From assembly GCF_900115265.1 (NCBI RefSeq), contig NZ_FOVU01000003.1, forward strand, positions 248,001-312,000: 64,000 nt of DNA, in the 5' to 3' direction. The DNA comes from Bradyrhizobium sp. Ghvi. Lineage in GTDB: Bacteria; Pseudomonadota; Alphaproteobacteria; Rhizobiales; Xanthobacteraceae. Shown piece by piece: positions 55,722 to 64,000 of this stretch (positions are counted from its first letter, which is position 1; each line of letters opens with the position of its first letter). Under the pieces are notes generated by a model, which saw nothing but the letters and a program-made list of their open reading frames with translations, was not told where the DNA came from and ran no database searches. A program made the translations under genes and the position numbers.

Positions 55722-57122
55722 TCAAGAAATCAAATCCGGATTGATCAGCCGCTCGAACGAGAACATCTCGTCCCACTTCTCCTGCGTCAGCAGCTTGCGT
55801 TCGACCACGACGATCTGGTGCAAGGACTTGCCGCTCTTGTAGCCCTCGCGCGCGATCTCGGCGCATTGCTTGTAGCCCAGCAGCGGCTTCAGCACGGTGA
55901 CGATGCCGAGCGAGTTCAGCACCATGTTGCGGGTGTGCTCCTCGTTGGCGGTGATGCCGACGACGCAATTCTCGCGCAGGCTGTTGACGGCGCGCTCCAT
56001 GGTGCGGATCGAGAAGAACAGCGCGAACGAGATCACCGGCTCCATCACGTTGAGCTGGAGCTGGCCGGCACTGGCCGCCAGCGTCACCGTCGTGTCGAGG
56101 CCAATGACGAGGAAACTGGTCTGATTGACGACTTCGGGGATCACCGGATTGACCTTGCCTGGCATGATCGAGGAGCCCGGCTGCAATTGCGGCAGGTTGA
56201 TCTCGTTGAAGCCGGCACGCGGGCCGGAGGCGAGCAGGCGAATGTCGTTGCAGATCTTCGTCAACTTGCTCGCGGTGCGCTTGAGCACGCCCGAGAGCTG
56301 CACATAAGCGCCGGTGTCCGACGTCGCCTCGACCAGATCGCCGGCGAGAATGAAGTCGACACCGGTCAGCGCGCTCAGGTGCCGGACCGCGAGCTTGGGA
56401 TAGCCGACCGCAGCCGTCACGGAAGTGCCGATCGCGGTGGCGCCGAGATTGATCTCGCGCAGCAGCGCACGCGCTTCCGAGATGCGGTCGACCTCCTCGC
56501 CGATCGTGGTGCCCCATCCCCGGAATTCGGCCCCGAGCGACATCGGGACTGCGTCCTGGAGATGGGTGCGGCCCATCTTCAGCACGCGGTCGAATTCGCG
56601 GCCCTTGGCGAAGAACGCCTCCTGCAGCTGGCGCAGCGCCGTCATGTAGCTTTCCAGGCGCAGGATCAGCGCCAGCCGAAACGCGGTCGGATAGGTGTCG
56701 TTGGTCGACTGGCCGTAATTGACGTGATCGTTGGGGCTGACGTGCTGATAGTCACCCTTGCCAAAGCCGAGCGACTCCAGCGCGAGATTGGCGATCACTT
56801 CGTTGGCGTTCATGTTGGTCGAAGTGCCGGCGCCGCCCTGGATGAAGTCGGTGACGAACTGGTCCATCATGTCGCCGGCGATGACGCGGTCGCAACCGGC
56901 AATGATCGCGTCGGCCACCTTCGTATCAATCGCGCCGAGATCGCGATTGGCCATCGCCGCGGCCTTCTTGACGTAGCCCAGCGCCTTCACGAAGTAAGGC
57001 TCCTGGTTCATCGGAATGCCGGTGATGTGGAAGTTCTCCTTACCCCGGATGGTCTGGACACCGTAGTAGATGTCGTCGGCGATCTCACGCTGTCCGAGGA
57101 AGTCCTGCTCGTAGCGGCTCAT
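55722..57122 (-). CDS. aspA: Aspartate ammonia-lyase
   Basis: A 466-residue enzyme of the aspartase/fumarase superfamily, converting L-aspartate to fumarate and ammonia. Signature SSIMPGKVNPVIPEVVNQT is near residue 320, with TNMNANEVIANLALESLG near 105 and NDHVNYGQSTNDTYPTAFRL near 130. The C-terminal part (VVGITANEEHTRNMVLNSLG; GYKQCAEIAREGYKSGKSLH) matches aspartase more than fumarase. I start at ATG 57122 with aaggag; 26 codons upstream are open but within the neighbour gene. Feeds fumarate to the TCA cycle. Confidence 0.9.
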   Translation of the reverse strand: MSRYEQDFLGQREIADDIYYGVQTIRGKENFHITGIPMNQEPYFVKALGYVKKAAAMANRDLGAIDTKVADAIIAGCDRVIAGDMMDQFVTDFIQGGAGTSTNMNANEVIANLALESLGFGKGDYQHVSPNDHVNYGQSTNDTYPTAFRLALILRLESYMTALRQLQEAFFAKGREFDRVLKMGRTHLQDAVPMSLGAEFRGWGTTIGEEVDRISEARALLREINLGATAIGTSVTAAVGYPKLAVRHLSALTGVDFILAGDLVEATSDTGAYVQLSGVLKRTASKLTKICNDIRLLASGPRAGFNEINLPQLQPGSSIMPGKVNPVIPEVVNQTSFLVIGLDTTVTLAASAGQLQLNVMEPVISFALFFSIRTMERAVNSLRENCVVGITANEEHTRNMVLNSLGIVTVLKPLLGYKQCAEIAREGYKSGKSLHQIVVVERKLLTQEKWDEMFSFERLINPDLIS

Positions 57123-57150
57123 GGGCGCTCCTTGCTGCTCGCGCGCGGCG

Positions 57151-57690
57151 TCAATTCTGGCACAACGCGCTGGTGACGACGGTATCGGTGCGGCAATCAT
57201 CCGGTTTGCGTTGCCGGCCCGGAATCAGAACCTTGGCCGAGCACTTCTCGGCGGAGTCGGTGTTGAGGCTCTTGCCCTCCTTGTAGCCCTTGCTCTGGCA
57301 GAGCTGGTCGGCGGCGGGCTTGCAGTCGGGTGCGCCGTTCGAGGAGACCGGGCAAGCCGCGCGTCCCGAGACCATGGTCGACGGCTTGGCCAGCCGCGAC
57401 AGACTGTCGAGGGTCTCGCTGGGACTTTTGATCGGCGGCAGGATCGAGGGCAGCTTGTCGAACAGCTTGCCCATCTCGTTGATCAGCCCGGGATTGTCCT
57501 CGCCTGATGCCGGACTCGACGGCGCAGGCGTCGAGGACGGTGCTGCGGCCTGCGGTCCCGGCTCCTGGACACCGAGCGCCGGCGGTGCGGATTGCGCCCA
57601 GCCGGCCCCGCCGGAGCTCAGCAGGAGCGAAAGCGCCGCAGCCATCAGCGTCACCAGCCGCAGGACCGGACTGCCGGATCGAACCATCAT
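57151..57690 (-). CDS. Hypothetical secreted Cys-containing protein
   Basis: A 179-residue exported protein. Signal peptide VLRLVTLMAAALSLLLSSGG with cleavage near GWA-QSA, then a Pro/Ser/Ala-rich linker and a C-terminal part with six Cys (ACPVSSNGAPDCKPAADQLC; SAEKCSAKV; DDCRTDTVVTSALCQN). Possibly three disulfides. Same strand as aspA, 28 bp upstream of its start. No domain recognised. Confidence 0.7.
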   Translation of the reverse strand: MMVRSGSPVLRLVTLMAAALSLLLSSGGAGWAQSAPPALGVQEPGPQAAAPSSTPAPSSPASGEDNPGLINEMGKLFDKLPSILPPIKSPSETLDSLSRLAKPSTMVSGRAACPVSSNGAPDCKPAADQLCQSKGYKEGKSLNTDSAEKCSAKVLIPGRQRKPDDCRTDTVVTSALCQN

Positions 57691-57736
57691 GACCGCAACC
57701 GTAGCCGAACCGGACGCGGCGGCAAAGCTTTGTGGG

Positions 57737-58318
57737 TTAGATCAGCTTGATCGCCACCACGAAGCCGAGCACCAGCACCGCGGCGCCGAGCGCCACCCAC
57801 AGGCCGAGATGCCGCTCGATCCGCTCGCGAATCCAGTCGCCATAGCGGTTGAGCAGGATCGCCACGATAAAGAAGCGTCCACCGCGCGCGACGATCGAAC
57901 ACAGGATGAACAGGACGAGATTGTAGCCGGCAAAGCCCGAGGTGATGGTGACGAGCTTGTAGGGAATCGGCGTTAGGCCCTTGAGCAGGATGATCACCGC
58001 GCCCCATTGGGCATAAGATGCACGAAAAGCATCGACCTTGTCGCCGAGGCCATAGACCTGGATCAGCCAGTGGCCGACCGAGTCAAACAGCAGAGCGCCA
58101 ATGGCATAGCCCAGCAGGCCGCCCACCACCGAGGTTGCGGTGCAGATCGCCGCATAGACCCAGGCGCGCTGCGGGCGCGCCAGCGACATCGGGATCAACA
58201 TCACATCAGGGGGAACGGGAAAGAAGGAGCTTTCTGCGAAAGCCACGGCCCCCATGATCCAGAGCGCGTAGGGCTTGTGGGCGGCGTCGATGCACCAGTC
58301 GTAGATACGTTTCAGCAT
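57737..58318 (-). CDS. YqaA/DedA-family membrane protein
   Basis: A 193-residue inner-membrane protein of the SNARE-associated/DedA-like YqaA group: MGAVAFAESSFFPVPPDVML, VVGGLLGYAIGALLFDSVGH and LLKGLTPIPYKLVTITSGFA. ATG 58318 is used; 43 further codons upstream are open. DedA-family proteins are linked to lipid carrier recycling and membrane homeostasis; specific role here unknown. Confidence 0.88.
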   Translation of the reverse strand: MLKRIYDWCIDAAHKPYALWIMGAVAFAESSFFPVPPDVMLIPMSLARPQRAWVYAAICTATSVVGGLLGYAIGALLFDSVGHWLIQVYGLGDKVDAFRASYAQWGAVIILLKGLTPIPYKLVTITSGFAGYNLVLFILCSIVARGGRFFIVAILLNRYGDWIRERIERHLGLWVALGAAVLVLGFVVAIKLI

Positions 58319-58373
58319 GGTGCCGCGATGAAGCACCACGGGATGGATTTGTCCATCGTGAGTTTGTGGCGCT

Positions 58374-58778
58374 TTAGTGCCGTTTACGTGCCGCGCGGCC
58401 TTCCAGCGGGGCAATTGGACGCCGGGCAGAGATGCGCTGTGGCGCAACTTTTGGCAGCTTCATCGACGATTTCGGCAGCTTTTCGGCGATACCGAGCATG
58501 TCTTCCCGCCGTGACATTTCACGCCAGACGTCTTCGGGGCGTACGCCGGCAGAAGCCCAGAGCACAGTGAGATTGTACAGCAGGTCGGCGCTTTCCCGAA
58601 CCACGGCCTCCGTGTCGCCGTTGACCGCATCGATGACGACCTCGATCGCCTCTTCGGCCAGCTTCTTCGCCATTTTGGAGGGCCCACGCTGAAATAGCCG
58701 GGCAGTGCGCGATGTTGCCGGATCAAGATCCCTGGCCGCAAGCACAGCCAGATATAGCCGCTCAAGCGAATCACTCAT
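58374..58778 (-). CDS. hisE: Phosphoribosyl-ATP pyrophosphatase-like protein (HisE/MazG fold)
   Basis: A 134-residue protein. The first 95 residues match HisE: RTARLFQRGPSKMAKKLAEE, AIEVVIDAVNGDTEAVVRES and ADLLYNLTVLWASAGVRPED, with the acidic EExxE-type metal site. HisE catalyses the second step of histidine synthesis. It has an extra basic C-terminal tail of about 35 residues (APQRISARRPIAPLEGRAAR). No other his gene is in the window, so it may be a stand-alone paralogue. Confidence 0.8.
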   Translation of the reverse strand: MSDSLERLYLAVLAARDLDPATSRTARLFQRGPSKMAKKLAEEAIEVVIDAVNGDTEAVVRESADLLYNLTVLWASAGVRPEDVWREMSRREDMLGIAEKLPKSSMKLPKVAPQRISARRPIAPLEGRAARKRH

Positions 58779-58881
58779 GTAGGCAAAAGTACTCTAAACA
58801 AATGGTCGACGCGTTAACGCTTGCAATAAAAGGCAAAATGGGCCGACGCGACACGCGCGCCAGCCTATCGTGGTCAACGAC

Positions 58882-59256
58882 TTACCAACAATTTGCGCCG
58901 CCGCGGCTGCAACTGGCAAAGGGGTCGCGACCGACACTGCCGTTACCCGGGTATTCGCGACTACCCGGGCCGGTGTACCGATCCCCGTAGTAGACGGGAC
59001 CGTCATCGTAATAGACCGGACCGGGAGCGTAATAAGCCGGAGCATCATAGGCGTAGGCGTCACGCGTTGCGGCGATTGCAAGGCCAGTGCCGATGGCACC
59101 GGCAATGGCCGCACCGGCGAAGGCCGCACCGCCGCCGCCATGCCAGTGGCGGCCGCCTGCGAATGATGCGGTGGGGGCGACGGTGGTCAGTGCCAGCACC
59201 GCAGTGGTGGCGAGCACGGCCTTGCGGCCGGTAAACCTCGAAATTCGGTCAAACAT
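58882..59256 (-). CDS. Small secreted Gly/Tyr-rich protein
   Basis: A 124-residue exported protein with signal peptide FTGRKAVLATTAVLALTTVA and cleavage near SFA-GGR. The mature part has a glycine-rich hydrophobic stretch (GAAFAGAAIAGAIGTGLAIA), then a Tyr/Pro/Gly-rich repeat-like region and a C-terminal Cys pair (CSRGGANCW). Possible envelope protein; function unknown. Confidence 0.75.
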   Translation of the reverse strand: MFDRISRFTGRKAVLATTAVLALTTVAPTASFAGGRHWHGGGGAAFAGAAIAGAIGTGLAIAATRDAYAYDAPAYYAPGPVYYDDGPVYYGDRYTGPGSREYPGNGSVGRDPFASCSRGGANCW

Positions 59257-59562
59257 GACGTGGACCCTCCTTGGGATCTTTAGTGGTGCGTCGAGACAGG
59301 CTCGTGTCCTTCAAACACCCGCGTCCCTTCTTGGGTTCCCCAACCCCAACACAAGCTGAACGAGGTTGCGTGATGATGACGCAGCCTCCGCTCATCTCCC
59401 GTTCAGGTTGGACGCAGCATGCGGCCCGGGCAGCACGCCGGGTCAGCCTCGCTGGGAGGACACACCGGCCAAACCTGCAAAAAAGCTTCGCTGTATCTCG
59501 CCGGCGATCCCTGCTTAAAATGCAACCTCATCGTCACACCGCCCAGGGTCAACGCCTGCCGC
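59257..59562. other. Intergenic region without a recognised gene
   Basis: About 300 bp between the secreted protein gene and ndvA. Promoters for both divergent genes must lie here, but I see no convincing -35/-10 pair, operator palindrome or RNA. The frame of ndvA is open from 59419 but the coding-like part starts at 59563. Confidence 0.4.
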
Positions 59563-61371
59563 ATGTCCATCCTCCGCCTCTACACCCGCGTTCTCGAACT
59601 GCTCGGCAAGGAGGCAGGGCTCGGCTGGCTGCTTGCAATCGCCAACCTCCTGCTGGCGGGCTCGCAGTTCGCAGAGCCCGTGTTGTTCGGCCGGATCGTC
59701 GACGTCCTCTCCGGCAAGACGGTCGCGGGCTCCGACTCGGCCTGGCCGTTCCTGGCCGCCTGGGTCGCGTTCGGGCTGTTCACGATCGGCTGCAGCGCGC
59801 TCGTGGCACTGCAGGCCGACCGGCTCTCGCACCGTCAGCGCCAGGCGGTGCTGACGAGCTATTTTGAGCACATCCTGCAGCTGCCGCTGACCTTCCATTC
59901 CGGCACCCATTCGGGCCGGCTGATGAAGGTCATGCTCAACGGCACGGACGCGCTGTGGCGGCTCTGGCTCGGCTTCTTCCGCGAGCACTTTGCCGCGATT
60001 CTGTCGGTCGTGGTGCTGCTGCCGCTGTCGCTCTATCTGAACTGGCGGCTGGCGATCCTGCTGTTCGTGCTGTGCATCGTCTTCACCGCGCTGACCACCT
60101 TCGTCGTGCGCAAGACTTTCGGCATGCAGATGGCGGTCGAGGAGCAATACAGCGAGCTCTCCGCGCGTGCCTCCGACGCGCTCGGCAATGTCGCGCTGGT
60201 GCAGAGCTTCGTCCGCGTCGAATCCGAGGTGCAGGGCCTGCGCTCCGTCGCCGACGCGCTGCTCGCTGCGCAAATGCCCGTGCTGTCCTGGTGGGCGCTC
60301 GTCACCGTGATCACGCGCGCCTCCACCACGATCACCGTGCTAGCGATCTTCACGCTCGGCATCGCGCTGCATGACCAGGGCCTGACCTCGGTCGGCGAGA
60401 TCGTGATGTTCGTGAGCTTCGCGACGCTGCTGATCCAAAAGCTCGAGCAGGTGGTGAGCTTCATCAACAACGTGTTCATGGAAGCCCCGCGCCTGCGCGA
60501 GTTTTTCGGCGTGCTGGACGCCGTGCCTGCCGTTCACGACCGGACCGACGCCATCGACGCAGGCCGGCTCTCCGGCCTCGTCGAATTCAACGACGTCACC
60601 TTCTCCTATGACGGCAAACGGCCGGCGGTCGAGGACCTCTCCTTCACCGCACTGCCCGGCCAGACCATCGCACTGGTCGGCCCGACCGGCGCCGGCAAGT
60701 CCACCGCGATTGCGCTGCTGCACCGCGCCTTCGATCCGCAATCCGGCTTCATCAAGATCGACGGCATGGACGTGCGCGGCGTCACGCTGACCTCGCTGCG
60801 GCGGAACATCGGCGTCGTGTTCCAGGAAGCGCTGCTGTTCAACCGCTCGATCGCGGAGAATTTGCGCGTCGGCAAGCCGGATGCGACCGAAGCCGAGATG
60901 CGCAAGGCGGCGGAGCGCGCGCAGGCCATCGACTTCATCGATCGCAGCGGCGGCTTTGAGACCAATGCGGGCGAACGCGGCCGCATGCTCTCCGGTGGCG
61001 AACGGCAGCGGCTGTCGATCGCACGCGCGTTGCTGAAGGACCCGCCGATCCTGATCCTGGACGAGGCGACCAGCGCGCTCGACGCGGTCACCGAGGCCAA
61101 GGTGAATGCTGCTCTCGACGAAGTGATGAAGGGACGCACCACGTTCGTGATCGCCCACCGCCTCTCCACCATCCGCAACGCCACGCGGATCCTGGTGTTC
61201 GAGCATGGCCGCGTGATCGAAAGTGGAACTTTCGATGAACTCGTGGCCAAAGGCGGCCATTTCGCCGAGCTCGCCAAGGCCCAGTTCATGGTGCAGGAAC
61301 AGGCGCAGGCAAAGGCGCGGGCCGGCGTGAGTGCCGCCGAGGCCGCTTCCTCTGCCGCCAAATCGCCTTAA
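59563..61371 (+). CDS. ndvA: ABC exporter, cyclic beta-1,2-glucan exporter-like (NdvA family)
   Basis: A 602-residue half-type exporter with six transmembrane segments (about 20-320) and a C-terminal ATPase: Walker [17 protein letters not shown] near 385, signature [17 protein letters not shown], Walker [16 protein letters not shown] and IAHRLSTI. The N-terminus ([14 protein letters not shown] ... [14 protein letters not shown]) resembles rhizobial NdvA and Brucella Cgt, which export cyclic beta-1,2-glucans needed for plant infection. A lipid A or peptide exporter is the alternative. No ndvB glucan synthase is in the window. Confidence 0.78.
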   Translation: MSILRLYTRVLELLGKEAGLGWLLAIANLLLAGSQFAEPVLFGRIVDVLSGKTVAGSDSAWPFLAAWVAFGLFTIGCSALVALQADRLSHRQRQAVLTSYFEHILQLPLTFHSGTHSGRLMKVMLNGTDALWRLWLGFFREHFAAILSVVVLLPLSLYLNWRLAILLFVLCIVFTALTTFVVRKTFGMQMAVEEQYSELSARASDALGNVALVQSFVRVESEVQGLRSVADALLAAQMPVLSWWALVTVITRASTTITVLAIFTLGIALHDQGLTSVGEIVMFVSFATLLIQKLEQVVSFINNVFMEAPRLREFFGVLDAVPAVHDRTDAIDAGRLSGLVEFNDVTFSYDGKRPAVEDLSFTALPGQTIALVGPTGAGKSTAIALLHRAFDPQSGFIKIDGMDVRGVTLTSLRRNIGVVFQEALLFNRSIAENLRVGKPDATEAEMRKAAERAQAIDFIDRSGGFETNAGERGRMLSGGERQRLSIARALLKDPPILILDEATSALDAVTEAKVNAALDEVMKGRTTFVIAHRLSTIRNATRILVFEHGRVIESGTFDELVAKGGHFAELAKAQFMVQEQAQAKARAGVSAAEAASSAAKSP

Positions 61372-61560
61372 CAAGTCCCCGCAGCGCCGTCGAAATTCAG
61401 CCTATTTCATTGCGGAATACGCAAGCGAAGCCCCTATTCTCGACGCACGAGCCGGTATAGGTTTGCGACGCCGCAAGCGGCGGCGCTGGATTTCAGAACC
61501 GAACATCAGATCACGAGAGCCGTCCGCATCAGGCGGATCTCCAAGGACCGGAATCGGATA

Positions 61561-63030
61561 GTGCACGCTTTACGCCCGCTGCTTCGCAAATCCCTGTTCA
61601 ACCTGTTGGCTGCGACGCTCGCCTTCGGTGCCTTGCTTGCGCCGCGCGTGGCGAGCGCCGAAGCGTTGCTGCTGATCGAAGCCGACAGCGGCAAGGTGCT
61701 GCAGGCGGAGAACGCGACCATTCCCTGGTACCCGGCCTCGGTCACCAAGATCATGACCGCCTACGTGACGCTGAAGGCGGTGAAAGACGGCAGGATCACA
61801 CTCGACACCCTGTTCACGGTGTCGCCGACCGCAGCCTCGCAATCGCCGTCGAAAATGGGCTTCCGTCCGGGAACACAGCTCACCGTCGACAACGCGCTGA
61901 AGATGATGCTGGTCAAGTCGGCGAACGACATGGCCGTGGTGCTGGCCGAAGGCGTCGGCGGCTCGATCGACGGCTTCTCGGCGATGATGAACGATACCGC
62001 CAAGAGGCTCGGCATGACGCAGACGAGCTACGTCAACCCGAATGGCTTGCCCGCCGACGGCCAGATCACCTCGGCGCGCGACCTCGGCATCCTCGCGCGC
62101 GCGTTTCTCCGCGACCTGCCGGAATACGAATACTTCGTGCATATCCCGGCGATCCGCTTCGGCAAGCGCATCACACCGAACTTCAACAAGCTGATCGGCC
62201 GCTATCCCGGCGCCGACGGTTTCAAGACGGGGTTCATCTGCGCCTCGGGCTACAACCTCGTGGCATCCGCCACGCGCAACGGCCGTCGGCTGATCGCGGT
62301 GGTGCTCGGCGCCAACTCCGGCACTGCGCGCGCGGTGAAGGCGGCGCAACTGCTCGAGCGCGGCTTCAGCCAGGACAATCTGTCGTGGCTGCGCCCCTCG
62401 CTCGGCACCGTCGAGAACCTCGTGCCGGTCGACGCCTCGCCGCCGAACCTGCGCGAGGAGATGTGCGGTGGTCACCACAAGCGCCCCGCCAGCGACGACG
62501 ACGATGCGCTGATCGCGACCAGCGGCACCAGCGGCTCGGCCTCCGCCACCGGTGGCGAAGCCCAGGTGACCTTCTTCACCGCGGGGCTGCAGCCGCCGCT
62601 GATGAAGGCCTCCGAGCTGATGGCTTCAGCGCCTGCGGCCGCGGAGCCCGTGCTGGTCTATACCGGCCCGACCCGCACCGGTGCCGCCCTGGTCGCAGCC
62701 GTCGCAGCCGACGCCGACCAGCAGAACCCGCCGAAGGCGCGTGGCAAGAAGTCGCGCATCGCCAAGAAGCCCGACGCCGGCAGTGACGCCAAGACGGAGG
62801 CGAAGGCCGATCACAAGACCGCCGCGGCGAAACCGGCAACGACCAAGCCCGACGCTTCGGCCAAGGGCGATGCAAAGGGCGAGGTTAAAACCGCTGCAAA
62901 GCCGGCGGCGAGCAAGCATGCGGCCGCCAAGCCTGCAGACAAGCCGGCGAGCGGCGATCAGGCTGCCAAGCCTGCCAAGCCCAAGGCGTCCACAAAACCT
63001 GCGCCGAAGCCCACGGCCAACAACAGCTAG
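61561..63030 (+). CDS. dac: D-alanyl-D-alanine carboxypeptidase (PBP5/DacF family) with Lys/Ala-rich tail
   Basis: A 489-residue secreted peptidoglycan carboxypeptidase. Signal peptide ends near ASA-EAL. Active-site motifs: S60-V-T-K63, S120-A-N122 and K222-T-G224. The catalytic domain ends near 290. The remaining part is low complexity, with a Lys/Ala/Pro-rich histone-like tail from about 400 (KAKADHKTAAAKPATTKP type) that may bind anionic wall polymers. GTG start at 61561. Confidence 0.9.
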   Translation: MHALRPLLRKSLFNLLAATLAFGALLAPRVASAEALLLIEADSGKVLQAENATIPWYPASVTKIMTAYVTLKAVKDGRITLDTLFTVSPTAASQSPSKMGFRPGTQLTVDNALKMMLVKSANDMAVVLAEGVGGSIDGFSAMMNDTAKRLGMTQTSYVNPNGLPADGQITSARDLGILARAFLRDLPEYEYFVHIPAIRFGKRITPNFNKLIGRYPGADGFKTGFICASGYNLVASATRNGRRLIAVVLGANSGTARAVKAAQLLERGFSQDNLSWLRPSLGTVENLVPVDASPPNLREEMCGGHHKRPASDDDDALIATSGTSGSASATGGEAQVTFFTAGLQPPLMKASELMASAPAAAEPVLVYTGPTRTGAALVAAVAADADQQNPPKARGKKSRIAKKPDAGSDAKTEAKADHKTAAAKPATTKPDASAKGDAKGEVKTAAKPAASKHAAAKPADKPASGDQAAKPAKPKASTKPAPKPTANNS

Positions 63031-63224
63031 ATTCCCGGGCCAAACCTGCAGGCAGAACCCGCTCTTCGCACCTGCGGCAGCCATTTGCGATGATTCCAGT
63101 AGCTACTCCCCAGCCTTTGTCCTAAGCCTCGACCGCTTGCCAGCCGTTCCGGCAGGCTCGATACTGCCGGCAATGAGGCAAGCCCGAGACACAACGGGCT
63201 CTGGTGCAAGAGAGGGGAGTTTCC

Positions 63225-64000
63225 ATGGAGCGCATCTGGCTCAAACAATATCCGCCCGGCGTGCCCGCTGATATCGAGCCGACGCAATACGCATCGCTGG
63301 TCGACCTCCTGGAGGAGAGCTTCACCAAGTTCGCCGACCGCAAGGCGTTCATCTGCATGGACAAGGCGATCAGCTATCGCGACCTCGACCAGATGTCGCT
63401 GGCGCTCGCCGCCTATTTGCAGGGGCGCGGCCTGCAACGCGGCGCCCGCGTCGCGATCATGATGCCGAACGTGCTGCAATACCCTGTTGCCACCGCTGCG
63501 GTGCTGCGCGCCGGGTTTGCGGTCGTCAACGTCAACCCGCTCTACACCCCGCGCGAGCTCGAGCATCAGCTCAAGGATTCCGGCGCCGAAGCCATCATCG
63601 TGCTGGAGAACTTCGCCCATACGGTCGAGCAAGTCATCGCGAGGACGCCGGTGAAGCACGTCATCGTCGCCAGCATGGGCGACCTGCTCGGCTTCAAGGG
63701 CGTGATCGTCAATCTCGTCGTCCGCCGCGTCAAGAAGATGGTACCGGCATGGTCGCTGCCGGGCGCGGTCTCGTTCAACGATGCGCTCGCAGCCGGCCGC
63801 GGACAGACCTTCAACAAGCCAAAGCTGTCGCCCGGCGACGTCGCCTTCCTGCAATATACCGGCGGCACCACCGGCGTCTCGAAGGGCGCCACGCTGCTCC
63901 ACCGCAACATCGTCGCCAACGTCCTGCAGAACGACGCCTGGCTGCAGCCGGCGCTCAATGCGCCGCCGCATGTCGAGCAGCTCATGATCGTCTGCGCGCT
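63225..64000 (+). CDS. fadD: Long-chain fatty acid-CoA ligase, 5' part (cut by window end)
   Basis: A frame open to the window end, starting at ATG 63225 with gaggggag 5 bases upstream. It encodes MERIWLKQYPPGVPADIEPT and continues with YRDLDQMSLALAAYLQGRG, AGFAVVNVNPLYTPRELEHQ and the phosphate loop [20 protein letters not shown]. This matches FadD (about 560 residues), of which about 258 are seen. It activates long-chain fatty acids at the inner membrane. Confidence 0.9.
   Translation, partial: MERIWLKQYPPGVPADIEPTQYASLVDLLEESFTKFADRKAFICMDKAISYRDLDQMSLALAAYLQGRGLQRGARVAIMMPNVLQYPVATAAVLRAGFAVVNVNPLYTPRELEHQLKDSGAEAIIVLENFAHTVEQVIARTPVKHVIVASMGDLLGFKGVIVNLVVRRVKKMVPAWSLPGAVSFNDALAAGRGQTFNKPKLSPGDVAFLQYTGGTTGVSKGATLLHRNIVANVLQNDAWLQPALNAPPHVEQLMIVCA

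Noticed and set aside
54441..57176. 911-codon plus-strand open frame opposite the nitronate monooxygenase and aspA
   Set aside because: Runs across two conserved genes, a repeat and an intergenic gap; absence of stops reflects GC bias.

Overview
The window is GC-rich, densely packed alphaproteobacterial chromosome. Gene content and order point to Bradyrhizobium or a close relative such as Rhodopseudomonas: a pimFABCD-like dicarboxylate beta-oxidation operon, many branched-chain-type ABC transporters, an NdvA-like glucan exporter, and several families of intergenic palindromic repeats. I see no phage, transposase, integrase or CRISPR array.

Layout. (1) 1-8.7 kb: minus-strand pimF-A-B-C-D operon (ligase, two-subunit acyl-CoA dehydrogenase, hydratase/dehydrogenase, thiolase), with a divergent IclR-type regulator and a perfect 9+1+9 palindrome in the shared promoter. 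(2) 8.8-16.5 kb: a Liv-type ABC importer (two ATPases, two permeases) followed by three near-duplicate periplasmic binding proteins, each with its own terminator. (3) 16.7-18.0 kb: a MOFRL-family glycerate kinase. (4) 18.0-25.4 kb: a minus-strand six-gene complex resembling hydrogenase-4 and complex I (hyfB-C-E-F-G-I order) headed by a small XRE regulator. Its large subunit has Ser at both N-terminal Ni-Fe Cys positions, so it looks like an energy-converting hydrogenase-related (Ehr) complex, not a hydrogenase. (5) 25.6-29.9 kb: a MarR regulator divergent from a second Liv-type importer with a LivM-LivG fusion and no binding protein. (6) 29.9-30.6 kb: dsbB and tRNA-Leu(CAA). (7) 30.8-39.0 kb: a sugar cluster (GH31 glycosidase, MalK/G/F/E-type importer, divergent LacI regulator with an 18-bp perfect operator). 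(8) 39-48.7 kb: accessory stretch with a DUF6314 protein, an AraC remnant, an 897-residue membrane DUF2235 hydrolase, a LuxR-type two-component pair and several small secreted or unknown proteins. (9) 48.8-57.1 kb: two nitronate-monooxygenase paralogues, an acyl-CoA synthetase, a 32-residue membrane peptide candidate, an EamA exporter with divergent AraC regulator, a thioesterase and aspartate ammonia-lyase. (10) 57-64 kb: a YqaA/DedA protein, a HisE-like protein, an NdvA-like exporter, a D,D-carboxypeptidase and the 5' part of a fadD gene cut by the window end.

How it fits together. The first third is a plausible unit for uptake and beta-oxidation of dicarboxylic or related acids. The Ehr-like complex probably couples an unknown redox step to ion movement across the membrane. 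The sugar cluster is a self-contained catabolic unit. The strongest lead for new biology is the Ehr-like complex with its XRE regulator and candidate operator; second is the membrane DUF2235 protein beside a two-component system.
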